Shown in pieces: positions 1-11,257 of a DNA stretch of 64,000 bases (its first letter is position 1; each line of letters begins with the position of its first letter). Below the pieces are notes generated by a model. The model was given only the letters and a program-made list of their open reading frames with translations, searched no databases and was not told the origin of the DNA. Made by a program: the position numbers and the translations under genes. The DNA comes from Semisulcospira habei (Eukaryota; Mollusca; Gastropoda; Semisulcospiridae): NCBI GenBank assembly GCA_036245525.1, contig BTPG01000004.1, forward strand, positions 212,023,507 to 212,087,506, read 5' to 3'.

Positions 1-338
1 GTACCATGTGACTGGGATACAAAAACCCTTGTACCGACAAATGGCCGACTTTTTGTAGCCCTCTTTCTGACGCGTCTTGGATGCCAGTTTTGTCCTATAA
101 AAGATCATCAAAACGGTCTAAAGTACAAAGTTACTTAGTGTTGTTCGAAACAACAGGCACACTGCTGGAGACGGCAACGTCATGAAAGATTTTAAATTAC
201 CGTCATAATTCTATTATGTATGAAAGTATATTCCTTTGTCGTCAGTCATGTCTGGCGTGATTCAGGTCGGAAGATTTCTACTTGATTTCTTTTATGAAAA
301 CATTGGAGGAATGTAAACAAATACGTTATTGGTAGCAG

Positions 339-478
339 GGGCTTGCTGCACGGACCCTTGTAGGCCTTCGGGAGGTCAAAGGAACCATTGTACCCCTCAG
401 GCATTCGGCCTTCGAGGTACAATGTTTCCTTCGACTTCCCTCAGGTCTACAGGGTCCGGCCGTGTAGCAAACCCCTGC
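339..478. repeat. Imperfect fold-back repeat
   Basis: The two halves pair as a long imperfect hairpin. GGGGCTTGCTGCACGGACCC on the left faces GGGTCCGGCCGTGTAGCAAA on the right, and GTACCCCTCAGGC faces GCC...GAGGTAC near the centre. No ORF or known termini are seen. No second copy was noticed in the window. Confidence 0.6.
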
Positions 479-595
479 GACGAATAACTTGTATTATCAG
501 TATCCGAAACAACGAGTCAACAATTGTCTCTGAGATTAGCTTGTTCTGACAGGGTAAGGGTTAACTCTTCTCAGAATGATAAACTTTTCAGTTGC

Positions 596-835
596 GGCGG
601 CTTATGAGGATCTATTTCTCGTACGGCTGACTGGTTTTCGCTAAATTTTGGCAGTTAGTGGGTTAGTGGGTTATTTTTGAATTTATGAGGATTTATTTCT
701 CGTTCAGATGGGTGGTTTTCGCTGAGTTTTGGTAATCAGGGGTTAAATCTGATTATTATTTAAATTTATGAGGATCTATTTCTCGTGCAGATCGGTGGTT
801 TTCGCTGAGTTGTGGGAGTCAGGGGGTTACGTGTG
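596..835. repeat. Three degenerate tandem HP-B half copies
   Basis: Three units of roughly 80 to 110 bases each contain TGAGGATCTATTTCTCGT followed by GGTTTTCGCT(A/G)A. The unit resembles one arm plus flank of the HP-B hairpin family found elsewhere in the window, with the opposite arm missing. Confidence 0.55.
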
Positions 836-1138
836 ATAGTGAAGCATACTAAACTTATCGTCATCCGAACAGCTCGATGAGTCAACATCTACGCCATATT
901 CTCAGTGGGTGATTCACACAAAGTTTCGTACAAACTTTTTGTGATAGTACTGTATATATCAAGGAGTCTAGACGTCTGGCTCTGGCGATTACGAATTACA
1001 GCTGAATCAGCGATTATTCATCCACCGTGACGCATCTTCTTCGATCGGAAACAGCGGTCAGACTCTGCAGCCGATTCCAAAGCGCGTATATGTTATACAC
1101 CACAACACGCGTCTCAGTTGGAGATGCATAGGTAGTGA

Positions 1139-1720
1139 TAGTTCAAGAGTGGTGTCATATTATTAGCTTGGCGCCTGGCCATGATAGTTCAAGGGTAGTG
1201 CCAGATTAGCTTGGCCCGGAGACGTTTCCAAAGTCAGCATTTTGGAAACTTCAGCCCTGACCCAGTACACAAGAGACAGATCGACCATGATAGTCCAAGG
1301 GTGGTGCCAGAATAGCTTGGCGCCTGACAAGGCCCCAAGGTAATCCGGCACTACCATTGAACTGTAATGGTTGAGCCATCTCCCAGTGGTACCACAGACG
1401 ACTCTCGAATTTGCCAAAGTTAGTATTAATTGCGAAGAATAATACCCGCAGGAGGTAACGTGGTCAGGCACAAGTCTGTCGCTGTTTTTGTCTGCTGTGC
1501 CGTACGTACAAACGGCAGGAACATTGTGAATTAATAAACCCTTTTTATCCTGATACATTAGTGCTTGAAAATAATTTGACTAGGACAGTTCAAGGGTGGT
1601 GCCAGAATGAAATGGTTGATCTATCTCCTCAGTAATCTGTAATGTAGCCTTCATAGGACAATACGCAAATTAAAAAAAAAAACAAAAAAAAAACACCAGC
1701 CTGAGGATGTAAGGGGACAA
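1139..1720. repeat. Cluster of broken HP-A elements
   Basis: Pieces of HP-A follow one another at about 1139-1220, 1281-1375 and 1584-1720, recognisable by TTCAAGGGTGGTGCCAGAA and GCTTGGCGCC. None keeps both full arms. A predicted ORF on the minus strand across this cluster is built from repeat sequence. I see no gene here. Confidence 0.6.
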
Positions 1721-2190
1721 GGAAAAGACCTGTACGGAATCCAAGCATGGGTCAGCATTCCAGGCTTGAGTGCAGTTACTTTCTAGTGTGACGTCCCTCA
1801 GTCCAAGTGGTCACAATACAGGTGCCAAAAACACTCAGCGATTGTGCGCCCCACCCTGACAAGACACACGCTCCACCTGCTCACGAGTTTCGCGACGCTG
1901 TAACCTCTTATGTTGAAGGCCCACTACCGCTGCAACTATTCATAGATGACTTCTGTAACAGATGGTTACGAAACGCTACACAAAGGTCTAGTTAGGATTC
2001 ATTTTGACACAGGACAATCCAGTTCAGCACACGCCGTCTATCACGTAACCTGACAATGACTCCATTCTGTTCTATAAATACAACGCTTTCAGTACGAGAA
2101 ACAGCTAAAAACAGATCAAACACACTAACGACTGATCAGAATAATACTTAAGTGTGTGTGCTTTTTGCTGCATGTCCAAACTCCTGTTAA
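1721..2190. other. No gene seen
   Basis: A 62-codon open frame at 1807-1995 has no recognisable protein features, splice context or relatives known to me. Nothing else stands out. Confidence 0.5.
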
Positions 2191-2294
2191 AGTTCACAAA
2201 GTAAAGTAAGTAAGAGCACTGTCAGGGGAGAGAAGTGTGCATGCACACTTCTGTCCCCTGACAGTGCTCTTACCTACTTTACTTTGTAAACTTC
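2191..2294. repeat. Long near-perfect palindrome
   Basis: The sequence is centred on GTGTGCATGCACAC (about 2236-2249). Its arms read AGAGCACTGTCAGGGGAGAG and the reverse complement, and both outer flanks read AAGTTCACAAAGTAAAG or its complement. Related half copies with CAGGGGAGA(C/G)A lie near 12445, 18460, 36700, 40715 and 40757, so this is a dispersed family. Confidence 0.75.
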
Positions 2295-2477
2295 CTAAAA
2301 TATGAGCACTGGCAGTCTCCCCTTTTCTTTTCATTCCTGTTAAAGTTCATTTTTGGTGTCTCGACAAGGCATAACAAACACAAATGGTGCTGAAATGTGT
2401 CTCCAGATTTATGCGTATTGAGCTGAAGATGGAGGTTACTGACTGCCGGCATCTTCATACAGTCTGAAGGCAAAAGA

Positions 2478-2563
2478 CAGCAAGTCCATTTTTGTGAAAA
2501 GCGACATTTCATTGTAATACAGTGAAAATCTCGCTTTTCACAAATATGAGCTTGCTGTTTTTA
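2478..2563. repeat. Palindromic element with CAGCAAG/CTTGCTG ends
   Basis: Arms CAGCAAGTCCATTTTTGTGA and TCACAAATATGAGCTTGCTG surround an AAAGCGA...TCGCTTT core. A second diverged copy lies at about 36215-36305. Confidence 0.65.
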
Positions 2564-2843
2564 ACCTTCACAAGGCAGCAGTCTTCAAGAGGGCATTGGT
2601 TGTCAGCTGCAAGGAGTATTGAGAATCGCTGACTCCTACCGACAGGGTTTTGGTCCGTGGCCTCACCAAGCAGTCGAAATTCCCAAGTCTGTTTGGGAAT
2701 TGTTCCCTGAAATCTACACCGCGGACAGACTAGCTTGGTGTTCCCTGGCAGTTGTCCAGAAGCACCCTTCCGCTAGGAGCCTAAGGTCGAAATTCTAACT
2801 TTTTAGAGTTGTTTTATTAATATTGCATACTCTCCTTTAAGCA

Positions 2844-2935
2844 GATTGACCATCATAGTTCAAGGGTGGTGCCGCCAGAATAGCTTGGCGCCTCTAGGCG
2901 CCAAGCTATTCTGGCACCACCCTTTAACTATCATT
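2844..2935. repeat. HP-A1 hairpin
   Basis: The left arm TTCAAGGGTGGTGCCGCCAG carries a CCG triplet insertion. The centre is AGCTTGGCGCCTCTAGGCGC and the right arm is complementary. No intact TTAA termini were identified. Confidence 0.8.
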
Positions 2936-3007
2936 CTGTTGTGTCTTGTTGTGAAGTGTGAGAGCTGAATCGAATAGTAACGCTAAATAAATGGAAACGT
3001 TCTTCAT

Positions 3008-3062
3008 CATAATCTTTATAACCGCCTGGCACCACCCGTAAACTGTCATAGTCGATCTGTCT
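3008..3062. repeat. HP-A right-arm fragment
   Basis: GCCTGGCACCACCCGTAAAC and ATAGTCGATCTGTCTCCTG match the right arm and outer flank of HP-A. The left arm is absent. Confidence 0.5.
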
Positions 3063-3920
3063 CCTGTTGCGTTGCGTCAGCACGGAACGGTAACCATGTC
3101 AGATTTAGAGAGACATCACTGCAGGTATAAGACTCTTCGACTGTATTATCAAGTGCATCAGGCGTTTATTTTTGTTTTTTGTTGGCCGATATCGTGCCAG
3201 AAGCACACAACTGCACTTATCCCCCACTTACCGGCCTCCTCAGGTTTTAAGGAGCTTGGCACTTATGACAAGATACAGCTACCGGCACCCTGGTTGCCTC
3301 CCTCGATCCGCTTCAGGCGCAGATACACGGTCCGTTCGTGTCGTGCGACTGTGTGGGTCGGTCGGCCGCCTGATCGGAAGTCTGACGGGATGGAGCGCTA
3401 CACGTTCCCGCATAGCCCGACCCTCAGATACCACTGCCTGCTGGAAATTCCAGACGGGGTCAAGGCCTCTGCTTCGGTAAACAATGGCAGATTCACACGG
3501 CAGCAGTGCCATTTTTTAAAAGAGAGGGGTGTGCGCGAAACTCGCAATGTGATTGGTCATCCGGTGCCAGCCGTCAGACTCTGCGGGTTGAAAAGTAGCG
3601 CCAGCCTCTACTCGTCCCGCGGCCCGCGCGATCCGATGGTGACGTCAGAAATCTGATAGTTGCCCTGGAAACCCATCAGATCGCGCACAGTCGCAGGACA
3701 CGATCTGACCGCATGGTCATGATGTGGAGCGGATCGACTGATGGTGGTCGGTAACCAGTGTGTGCGCAAGGTCAGAGCTACGAGTGTGCATTCCGATAAT
3801 GCCGCCAAGACTTGCTTCTCGTAGAAACACTGACTGGTACTGCCCATGATTCAGTTCCTTGGTGTTGGCCAGCGCCGTTTTTGTTATTGTGATTCTTGGA
3901 TTGAAAGAACGATATTTTTC
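3063..3920. other. GC-richer tract, no gene supported
   Basis: Overlapping ORFs occur on both strands (for example 3072-3656), but none shows splice signals, a conserved motif or consistent codon use. Short inverted segments around 3290-3470 and 3615-3700 suggest old repeat sequence. Confidence 0.4.
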
Positions 3921-3924
3921 TTTT

Positions 3925-4005
3925 TTTTTAGGCGGGGGGAGGGGGGGCGGGGGGGGGGGGTTGGGCGTGGGTGGAGGGGGGTCAGTGGGTGGGTGGGGTG
4001 GAAGT
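3925..4005. repeat. G-rich low-complexity tract
   Basis: A T run is followed by long runs of G and GGGTGGG blocks. The ORFs across it (Gly/Trp or Pro runs) are products of base composition. Confidence 0.8.
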
Positions 4006-4117
4006 GTGCATTCAGCGATCAACAGAAGCTGAATCCCCAGTGTCTTCATTCAAGTCGTCTTAGGCCCCAAGATGTTGTCAGGGCGGGAGGTCCGGCGGCG
4101 TTGAAAGCTACTAAGGC

Positions 4118-4343
4118 TTAACCCCTTTCCTGCCACTGTACGTCAGTACATTTGTATTTCTCAGTAAAACCTTGTTTCACTCAACGACCAATTAAAAGCC
4201 AAAACTGACCGTCCATAAAACGTGGATACAAATCGGTCTCAGCAAGAGGCATAGATCCTCATGATCCTGTCGCGGGCAGTCATGAGCATCTATGTCTCTT
4301 GCAGTTGGACGGTTTCACTTTTTCTCGGCATTGAAGGGGTTAC
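4118..4343. repeat. HP-B element, near full length
   Basis: It starts TTAACCCCTTTCCTGCCACTG and ends GGCATTGAAGGGGTTAC, so both ends are recognisable. The hairpin core GCAAGAGGCATAGATCC...CATCTATGTCTCTTGC lies off-centre and its loop side is diverged. Confidence 0.75.
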
Positions 4344-4689
4344 AGTGTTTGACCTGGTCCAAACTGGGCCTCCAGGAAGCGGGCTGAGACGAAAAGGTTA
4401 CTTACTTTGGCGGAAATTTTGCATCATATGTAACGCCAACATGGCTCATCAACATTTTTCTCTAACTGGATGCCAGGAGATGCCAGGAAAATAAAATGAC
4501 AGCAAAATATTTGGGGGTTCAAGTTTTCACCTTCCAGGTCTTCATCGATAAATCCTGGCCAGAAAGAGCCACATATTGTTAGTATGAACCCCGCGCGCAA
4601 CAGTGCAGAGGCTTACAAGAATCAATTTGTTGTTACGTATACATGATTGTTAACCTGCCGTGTCAGAAGCACAGACAAAACTCCGGCCA

Positions 4690-4736
4690 TCTCCAAGAGG
4701 CATAGATCATCTGTGCCTCTTGCAGATGGAACGGTA
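4690..4736. repeat. HP-B deletion copy
   Basis: AAGAGGCATAGATCATCTGTGCCTCTTGCAG keeps only the outer stem; the CTCATGAGCCCC inner stem is lost (sequence here shown as stem positions 4696-4735). Confidence 0.5.
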
Positions 4737-4927
4737 GGGTAGGGATTTTTTCGAGGCGCCACAGCGCACGTGCAAGAAATTAGGCGGTATGCGTTACAAG
4801 GTGAATGTGAGGAACGCGTGTATGCACCGCTCTACGGCACACTTGGACATCAGCCCGGGGCGAACCCTGCGGCGCACTAGTTATCTCCCTCGATTCGCTA
4901 CACGGCAGCAATCGAGGGAGACATCCA

Positions 4928-5003
4928 GCGTGACCCTGTGGGTGTCGGTAGCGCCTTTTTTTTTTTTTTTTTTTGGTCGAGGTGATTCCTGCAGGACCGC
5001 ACA
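4928..5003. repeat. HP-D partial copy with T run
   Basis: GTGGGTGTCGGTAGCG, then a T run, then GGTCGAGGTGATTCCTGCAG. This is the left half of HP-D with the T run inside it; the right arm is missing. Confidence 0.45.
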
Positions 5004-5030
5004 GTTGTTAACCCTCTTAGCCTCTGTCTC

Positions 5031-5236
5031 TTAACCCCCACATGTCCCATTTCTCAGATTTTGGAGGAGTTGTCTAACGACTACTATGTACCAGAGATGG
5101 ATTGATCATGAAAATTCAAGGGTAGTGCCAGATGAGCTTGGCGCCTGAAGGCGCCAAGCTCATCTGGCACTACCCTTGAATTATCACGATCAATCCATCG
5201 TCTGCTGCATGGCCGTCCCGGGGCTAAAAGGGTTAA
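5031..5236. repeat. HP-A2 element, complete
   Basis: It is bounded by TTAACCCCCACA and CTAAAAGGGTTAA. The core CAAGGGTAGTGCCAGATGAG pairs with its complement around GGCGCCTGAAGGCGCC. Outer flanks TTTGGAGGAGTTGTCTAACG match other A2 copies. Confidence 0.8.
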
Positions 5237-5639
5237 CAGCAAACTTTGGCATTTTCAACATGAACTTAGCGGCCTTGATACAACTAATCCTGAAAGCAGA
5301 TCCACAGCTACACACATCATTTTAAGTGCAGATCAGTGGCTGTCGATTCTAGCCTGCTATGTCGTCATATGCAAACAAAACGATTTGATTCACGGTCGTA
5401 CCAGTTTGGTAGTGCTCACTGTCACTGTCGGTTTATCGTATCCCACACTCGCCGCGCCTGTGAATCCCACACTGACATCAGTTGCCTGTGGATTCCACAC
5501 TAAAGGGCATAGGGTTCTGATTTTGTTTCGCTTTGACCTGTTTGTTTGTGTTCCGACTGTTTATGTTTGTTCAGCCGGCTCGGTTGTCTTGTCTAGTCAG
5601 TAGTACTGAGGCTCTCTCCGTCTCGCTGCTAAACCCGTT

Positions 5640-5712
5640 CCAGCTGCAAAGAGGCATATACTCTCATGAGCGCTCGGCATTTGCAGGGTGCTCATGAGAA
5701 TCCGCGCCTGCT
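5640..5712. repeat. HP-B degenerate copy
   Basis: AAAGAGGCATATACTCTCAT on the left faces ATGAGAATCCGCGCC on the right around a diverged loop. Confidence 0.45.
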
Positions 5713-5802
5713 TATCACATACATCTTCTTTCTTCGTCCGTCTAGGCTGTCTTGTCTGTAGAGTATGAGTAGACTCTTTGTGCCGACTCTTTGTTCCTTC
5801 AG

Positions 5803-5876
5803 CAAGAGGCATAGATTCTCACGAGCCCCTGCGGCTGCTGCCGCAGGGGCTCATGAGAATATATGCCTCTTGTTTG
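5803..5876. repeat. HP-B hairpin
   Basis: CAAGAGGCATAGATTCTCAC pairs with GAGAATATATGCCTCTTG around CCCCTGCGGCTGCTGCCGCA. No TTAA ends are visible. Confidence 0.7.
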
Positions 5877-6057
5877 GATACACATTTATATCTGTGATCG
5901 TCAGTTGTCTGGGGTCTGACGGTAGACTGAATGGCGTTAAGTCCTTAGACGATGGTACATACACACGGTCGGTCCATTGCGGTCAGCTCGAAGAGGCGCC
6001 TGTTGGTCACAGGCCTAATCCACTCAGCTTTATGGCAGGCCGTTTCATTTATAGCTG

Positions 6058-6440
6058 ATTAATTCATCCTAGGACAAAATGTTTAGTGCTAGGTCTAAAT
6101 AATTTATCTTAGGACAAATCCGATTTTTGAATCCTAGGACAAATTCGATTTACTCGTACTCCAAGGACAAATTTGATTTAATCCTAGGACAAATTGCTAA
6201 TTTCAACCAATCAGCCACTTTGCCTCAGGCGAAATCGTCCAGCAATGAACGTATTCGATTTAATCCGAAGAACTGCATTTTGTCCTAGGAAGAATCACAT
6301 TTTGTCCTCGGAGTAAATACATTTTGTTCTCGGAATAAATACATTTTTTTCATAGGATAAAATATTTTATCGTACGAAAAAAAATGTTACGTGGGACGAT
6401 TCCTGAGCGATTAGTTGGAATTAGTCCTAGGAATAATTAT
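6058..6440. repeat. Degenerate short-period repeat (ATCCTAGGACAAAT)
   Basis: CCTAGGACAAAT-like units are spread through the first half and the complement ATTTTGTCCTAGGA through the second half, giving a broad fold-back structure. The unit CCTAGG is itself palindromic. No gene is seen. Confidence 0.65.
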
Positions 6441-6922
6441 TTATTATGCCGAACTGTAGCTCTTTAAAGCATACCTGTACCCACGCTTGACAGGTTGTCC
6501 ACCTCGGATTGAGAGAGACAACCAGTGTTACCTTTTCCCCGAAGAATGATTTCAATGACTGAAAACTGCACCATTAATTATCCGTTGCGTTTGAAAACTC
6601 GAAGAGTTTCAAATTTCGGGAGAAAACTCCCAGTTTTAAACTTGAAAACATACGACAATAAACTATATTCTTTCTTATATCATCTTATCTGCAGCTGTTT
6701 CTTCTTCCTCTCTTTTGTCTTTTCAGTGCCCTTTGTTTCTTTTCCTTGCTTTCGTAAGGCTGTTCTCAGTGAAACGACCATTAACTGTGGTTTGCACAAA
6801 CTGCTGTGAATGGGAAAGAGAATTGAAATTAATTACTCAGATATAATCTTACACATCCCTTTTCATCGCATCTTTACAAGCGTAAACTTAAGCCTGAATC
6901 ATCCCCCGATCTTATGATGTCT
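6441..6922. other. No gene seen
   Basis: A 94-codon ORF at 6525-6809 has no motif, repeat or splice support. The tract is otherwise unremarkable. Confidence 0.4.
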
Positions 6923-7092
6923 TTAACCCCTTAACTGCCCGCGAGAAAAAGTGAACGTGATCCAACTGCGACCGCGGGGGCTCATGAGGATCTATGCCTC
7001 TTGCTGAGACCAATCCACGTTTCTTAGACGGTTGTGGCTTTTGGTTTCAGTCAGACACAAAATTGTACGTACAGTGACAGGGAAAGAGTTCA
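6923..7092. repeat. HP-B copy lacking the left stem
   Basis: It starts TTAACCCCTTAACTGCC. The right stem GGGGGCTCATGAGGATCTAT is present but its partner is gone. The right flank has the HP-B tail ACAGTGACAGGGAAAGAGTT. Confidence 0.6.
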
Positions 7093-7108
7093 TGAAACCG
7101 ACCTCAGC

Positions 7109-7174
7109 CAGCAAGAGGCACAGATTCTCATGAGCCCCTGCGACTGCAGGGGCGTTTAGAATCTATGCATCTTG
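7109..7174. repeat. HP-B hairpin
   Basis: GCAAGAGGCACAGATTCTCA faces TTTAGAATCTATGCATCTTG around CCCCTGCGACTGCAGGGG. Confidence 0.65.
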
Positions 7175-7604
7175 AATGGATCATGAGAATCGTTGCATTT
7201 TGCAGTTGGAAAAGTTTTCAGTGCGGCGGGCCGCCGCTTCGACCGTTCAGTGAGATTTTCAGTGTGAACCGTGGAATCTCCTATCCCTATTATTTACCGC
7301 AGTCAGCTGCTGCTGCGTGTTTCGTGTCTAGGCAAGGGCAGGCGAGATACACTCTGACTTTCCTTTGATAACGCTTTCTTGCGACGGAGCCCATTATGAA
7401 AATTACTGAATGAGAAAGGTGTCAGTGCAGACGAGAGATTTTCGTGCCGATATCTTCATTAACCCGTTCAATGCAGAGAAAATTAGAAGTCCGGAAAAGT
7501 TTCCAGCTTTCAATGATCCATATTCAAATTGGCACAGTCTTGTCTGCTGGCATTGTATTCCACTTGAGTTACAATTTTGACGGAATATCTTTAAACCATC
7601 ACCT

Positions 7605-7676
7605 GAGCCCCACCCCCCCCCCCCGCTCTGACCCCCCACCCCACCCCAATAGGAGTGGTGTAGCGGGGGTGGGGGT
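7605..7676. repeat. C-run and G-run low-complexity tract
   Basis: A C-rich block followed by a G-rich block. The proline or glycine ORFs across it are artefacts. Confidence 0.7.
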
Positions 7677-7728
7677 CTTAGATCTACGGCCCATCCCGAG
7701 TCAGTAGACAGGTGTGATCTTTCAACGC

Positions 7729-7844
7729 TAAGATGATACATTCTGCTGACGCAATACTAAGATGATACATTCTGCTGACGCAATACTAAGATGATACATT
7801 CTGCTGACGCAATACTAAGATGATACATTCTGCTGACGCAATAG
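7729..7844. repeat. 29-bp tandem repeat, four copies
   Basis: TAAGATGATACATTCTGCTG followed by ACGCAATAC is repeated four times without spacers. The first and last copies differ slightly at their outer edges. There is no spacer variation, so it is a minisatellite and not a CRISPR array. Confidence 0.9.
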
Positions 7845-8028
7845 ACCACTTCCCCCAGTAAGCAGAAGCTCCTCGGGTCGACGTCGGTCTCACCTGGATT
7901 ATCTAGAAAGGAACCAGAAGAAAGAATTCGGCGTTTATCTTGATGCTTATGTCGGGACACATTCCCGCATGTCTGACAAATATCATTGTCATACCTGTGC
8001 ACGTGCGAGTCCTGGGAAGACCCAAGCA

Positions 8029-8244
8029 TTAACCCCTGCTCTGCCGAGAGAAAGTGAACACGATCCAGCTGCAAGAGACATAGACCCTCATGAGCCCCCG
8101 CGACAGCGGGGGCTCATGAGGATCTATGCCTCTTGCTGAGACCAATTTGTATCTATGTTTCTTGGACGGTTCTGACGTTTGGTTGTTGAATAAACAAAGA
8201 TTCTACAAACAAAAATGTAAGTACAGTGGCAGGGAAGTGGTTAA
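8029..8244. repeat. HP-B element, complete
   Basis: It runs from TTAACCCCTGCTCTGCCGAG to GCAGGGAAGTGGTTAA. The stem GCAAGAGACATAGACCCTCA pairs with TGAGGATCTATGCCTCTTGC around GCCCCCGCGACAGCGGGGGC. Confidence 0.85.
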
Positions 8245-8487
8245 TTCACGCCTGATTGATAGTCATTATTCAGGCATCTGTTAGAGGCGTCTATTGAGGC
8301 TGTGTACCCATTGTGGGAGATCAGATAGATAAGTCATAGCAGTTTAGAGGTAGTGCCAGAAACGTATTGCCCATCACCCCTTACCTAGGCGTAAACAAAA
8401 CAAAACGGCTGATCAGTGATCACCATCCAGCCAAATGTTCCGTTTAGTCCGGTCTTACTATAAATGGGCGAACCTATTTTCTTTCTT

Positions 8488-8521
<34 letters not shown>

Positions 8522-8676
8522 CGGGGTTCAGTTGGCTGCCTTTGGTCGGATTCCGATTCGGAAAAACTCTTTTAGTGTAGCGAGGAATACTTTTGCAACG
8601 TTTGCAATGGTTCATATTTCCAGGTCAAACATCTTATCGTGACCCTAGCCTAACCTTGGAGATGAATAAAACGTTT

Positions 8677-8888
8677 ACCTCATTCTACCCCATCACCGAA
8701 ATCCCCAAATGTTGCCGTTGTCCTCTGTAGACTGCATTGCAGTGCAGGACACATGTCGACCATGATAATTCAAGGGTGATGCCAGAATAGCTTGGCGCCC
8801 ATAGGCGCCAAGCTATTCTGGCATCACCCTTGAACTATCATGGTCGATCCTTATCCTGCTGTCGTGTGTCTGGGGTAGAATGAGTTAA
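8677..8888. repeat. HP-A3 element, complete
   Basis: The ends are TTACCTCATTCTACCCC and GGGGTAGAATGAGTTAA. The stem CAAGGGTGATGCCAGAATAG pairs around GGCGCCCATAGGCGCC. Outer flanks contain the A3 diagnostic segments GACTGCATTGCAGTGCAGGA and CCTTATCCTGCTG. Confidence 0.85.
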
Positions 8889-8925
8889 AGTTTGTAATCG
8901 TATTGTTAATTACAACGTACAGTAC

Positions 8926-9110
8926 AATGCAATGCAATGCAATACAATACAGTACACGTTAAGTCAAGTCAACAAGTCAAGTCAATTCAAGTCAAGGCAA
9001 TACAATTCAATACAACACAACACAATGCAATACAATAAAATACAATAAGATATTGTACAATAATACTTTATTAATCCCTCATGGGGAAGCTCTCTGTCTG
9101 CCCGTACAAC
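8926..9110. mobile_element. LINE-like 3' tail with CAATA/CAAGT short repeats
   Basis: Variable CAATG/CAATA and CAAGT units lead into TACTTTATTAATCCCTCATG. This is the reverse complement of a tail seen at 61215-61310 (CATGAGGGATTAATAAAGTA then TATTG units). Such tails are typical of non-LTR retrotransposon 3' ends, here in minus orientation. Confidence 0.6.
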
Positions 9111-9211
9111 ACACGGCAAAGCACAACAACAACAACAACAACAAACCCCCCAAAAAACACACGCTCAACAACCATCCAACTGTCAATCATTACACCACTC
9201 AACCGAATTAA

Positions 9212-9430
9212 TTAACCCGTTCAGTGCCGAGAATATTTGAGCACCACCCAACTGCAAGAGGTATAGATCCTAATGAGACCCGCAGTAGCGGGGGCTCATG
9301 AGGATCAATGCCTCTTTCTGACACCACTTTGAATCCATGTTTTTGGGACAGCTATAGGGTTTTTTGATAGTGAATTAACCGGCAAGATCGCAGAAGCACA
9401 GTCAGCGTCAATTGGCACTGAACGGGTTAA
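9212..9430. repeat. HP-B element, complete with perfect terminal repeats
   Basis: The termini TTAACCCGTTCAGTGCC and GGCACTGAACGGGTTAA are perfect inverted repeats over 17 bases. The inner stem GCAAGAGGTATAGATCC is followed by a diverged apex. This is one of the clearest full-length copies. Confidence 0.85.
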
Positions 9431-9895
9431 ATGATCTGTAAAAATATGTTAGTACCTTTATATTCATGCCCTCAGAAACACCCAGGGCTTACGCCTGAAA
9501 TATTTCTGAAGCAAGAAATGTTTACTGGTAAAGAACTCAGTAACTATCTACTGATATTACTGTTGAAGAGGGAAACAGCCTGAGGGACAAAGGAGGTGGC
9601 ATAGCGTGATGTACTACTTTGGGATACTAAAAGTCATATTCGTAAACTTAATGACAACTTTGTTTCCTCCAACTTCTGGAAACCCAGTGCCGCATTCTTG
9701 CCAGACTATTTTTAGGCCTGTTGCACGAGTTGAGCGCGGAAGCTCAGCAATACATCCTTGCACACGCTGAGATCAATAGTTTAGATGACCCGCCTTAGCA
9801 CTTGTTGCTGAGAGTGGCATTCCTGCGTCCCCTGATGTGGATTTTCCATTGCCTTCTCTTTCGGCGGAACATATAGGTAGTGCCATATCGCCCCT
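9431..9895. other. No gene seen
   Basis: Two short overlapping minus-strand ORFs at 9773-9963 lack motifs and splice context. Confidence 0.4.
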
Positions 9896-9904
9896 TTGCG
9901 CGAG

Positions 9905-10146
9905 TACTCCCCAGATAGACCCACTCGGGGAGTACGCCACAAGTAGGATACACATTTATTCAAAATGAGGTACTAAGCATCCCAGATACTCTCGGGGACT
10001 GAACTCCACAGGAACACCGTATTCAAATGAGGTGACTAGGCACCCACAGACAGACTTACCCGGGCGGAGTACGCCACAAGTACACTTCTATTCAAATGAG
10101 ATGCGTAGCATCTCATTTGAATAGAAGTGTACTTGTGGCGTACTTA
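9905..10146. repeat. Fold-back repeat with GTACGCCACAAGTA arms
   Basis: A palindrome at 10066-10144 has arms GTACGCCACAAGTACACTTC and its complement with ATGAGATGCGTAGCATCTCAT at the centre. Diverged single arms (CGGGGAGTACGCCACAAGTA) lie just upstream at about 9920 and 10060. Confidence 0.65.
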
Positions 10147-10572
10147 GTACCCCAGTTGGGTTCGTTCGGGGAGCACATCAGCAAACGGTATGGGAACACA
10201 ACTCATCTTCAGTAAGGACGCTATTCCCCATGAACCCCAGCAGCCTCGGATGCTCATTCAGTTACGATCGGTGTCTAATGTTATCCTAAGTTGCAAACAT
10301 TTCCCCGCATTTAGAGGGGTGGGGGGGTGGGGGGTGGGGGGGGGGGGGGGGTCGCCATTCATGCATTGATGTCATAGGGACGGCCGCGGCCGGGCAACAG
10401 ATCAATATTTTGGGAGGGTGACTCAGCGGCCACTCTCTTGGGTCAGGTCAGCCTGGGGCGATCGATTGGTCACAGTGGCCCATCAGATGCGCACAAAAAG
10501 GCGCATAACTGCTGACTCATTTGCATAGACGGGGCAGAGTGTGGTGGATAGGAGAAGGGGGAGGGGAGTGTG

Positions 10573-10905
10573 CAGGGGCGGATCTGGGGGGGGGATCTTG
10601 GGGGTTCCGGAATCTTCCCCTCCAAACCCAAAATTGTTTAAAATGCTATAATAAAGTCCCCCCCCCCACCCCCCGTTGTTTGGTATTTTGGCGAATGCTG
10701 AGTGTCGTAACACACGCACGCGCCTTCTCCCTACCCACCCATCCTCCCCCCCACCCACCCCCATCCCCGGCTTCTCGATTTTTTTTTACCCCTGGAAGCA
10801 AGATCTAGCGTCGGGGAGGCCTTTTGTATCAGGTTGAAGGTCCCAAACAAAAAGCTGAAACCCCTCACTCCCCCCCCCCCTATCGAGGTAACTGATCCGC
10901 CCCTG
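10573..10905. mobile_element. MITE with CAGGGGCGGATC ends, copy 1
   Basis: The element has 12-base perfect terminal inverted repeats (CAGGGGCGGATC and GATCCGCCCCTG) and is flanked on both sides by GTGTG, a 5-base target duplication. The interior holds G and C runs, AAAATGCTATAATAAAGTCC and TAGCGTCGGGGAGGCCTTTT. It has no coding capacity. The ends resemble hAT-type termini, but 5-base duplications are not the usual 8, so the superfamily is left open. Confidence 0.8.
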
Positions 10906-11070
10906 GTGTGTGTGGGTGGGTGTCTGGCGAGGAGGGTTGTTGTAGATGTGGTATTTGCCGCAAAGAAATGTCTTTAGAGACTCGCTGAATTCTGGCCAAA
11001 GGCCCTGAGGTGATGTCTCTTGCAAATGTGTTGTCTACGACGGCAAAGTCGAAGCTGCTGGTTTCTTTCC

Positions 11071-11144
11071 GGCCATCCAGAGGCATAGATCCTCGTGAGC
11101 CTCTCCAGGATGCAGGGGTTCATTAGAATCTGTGCCTCTTGTAG
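11071..11144. repeat. HP-B hairpin, diverged
   Basis: CAGAGGCATAGATCCTCGTG faces TTAGAATCTGTGCCTCTTG around a GCAGGGG apex. Confidence 0.55.
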
Positions 11145-11257
11145 GATTTGCCTCATAAATGTTCACACACACGAAATTTAACCAAAGACAGTGATAGTTC
11201 AAGGGCGACGGATGGCTGTCGCAGTTTTACGTCGAAATTATTTGCTTTTTTATCCTA

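Noticed and set aside
3072..3656. 194-codon plus-strand frame
   Set aside because: Overlapping frames of similar size occur on the other strand; no motif, splice border or homology was recognised.
7729..7844. CRISPR-like array
   Set aside because: The 29-bp units are contiguous with no spacers, and the DNA is eukaryotic.
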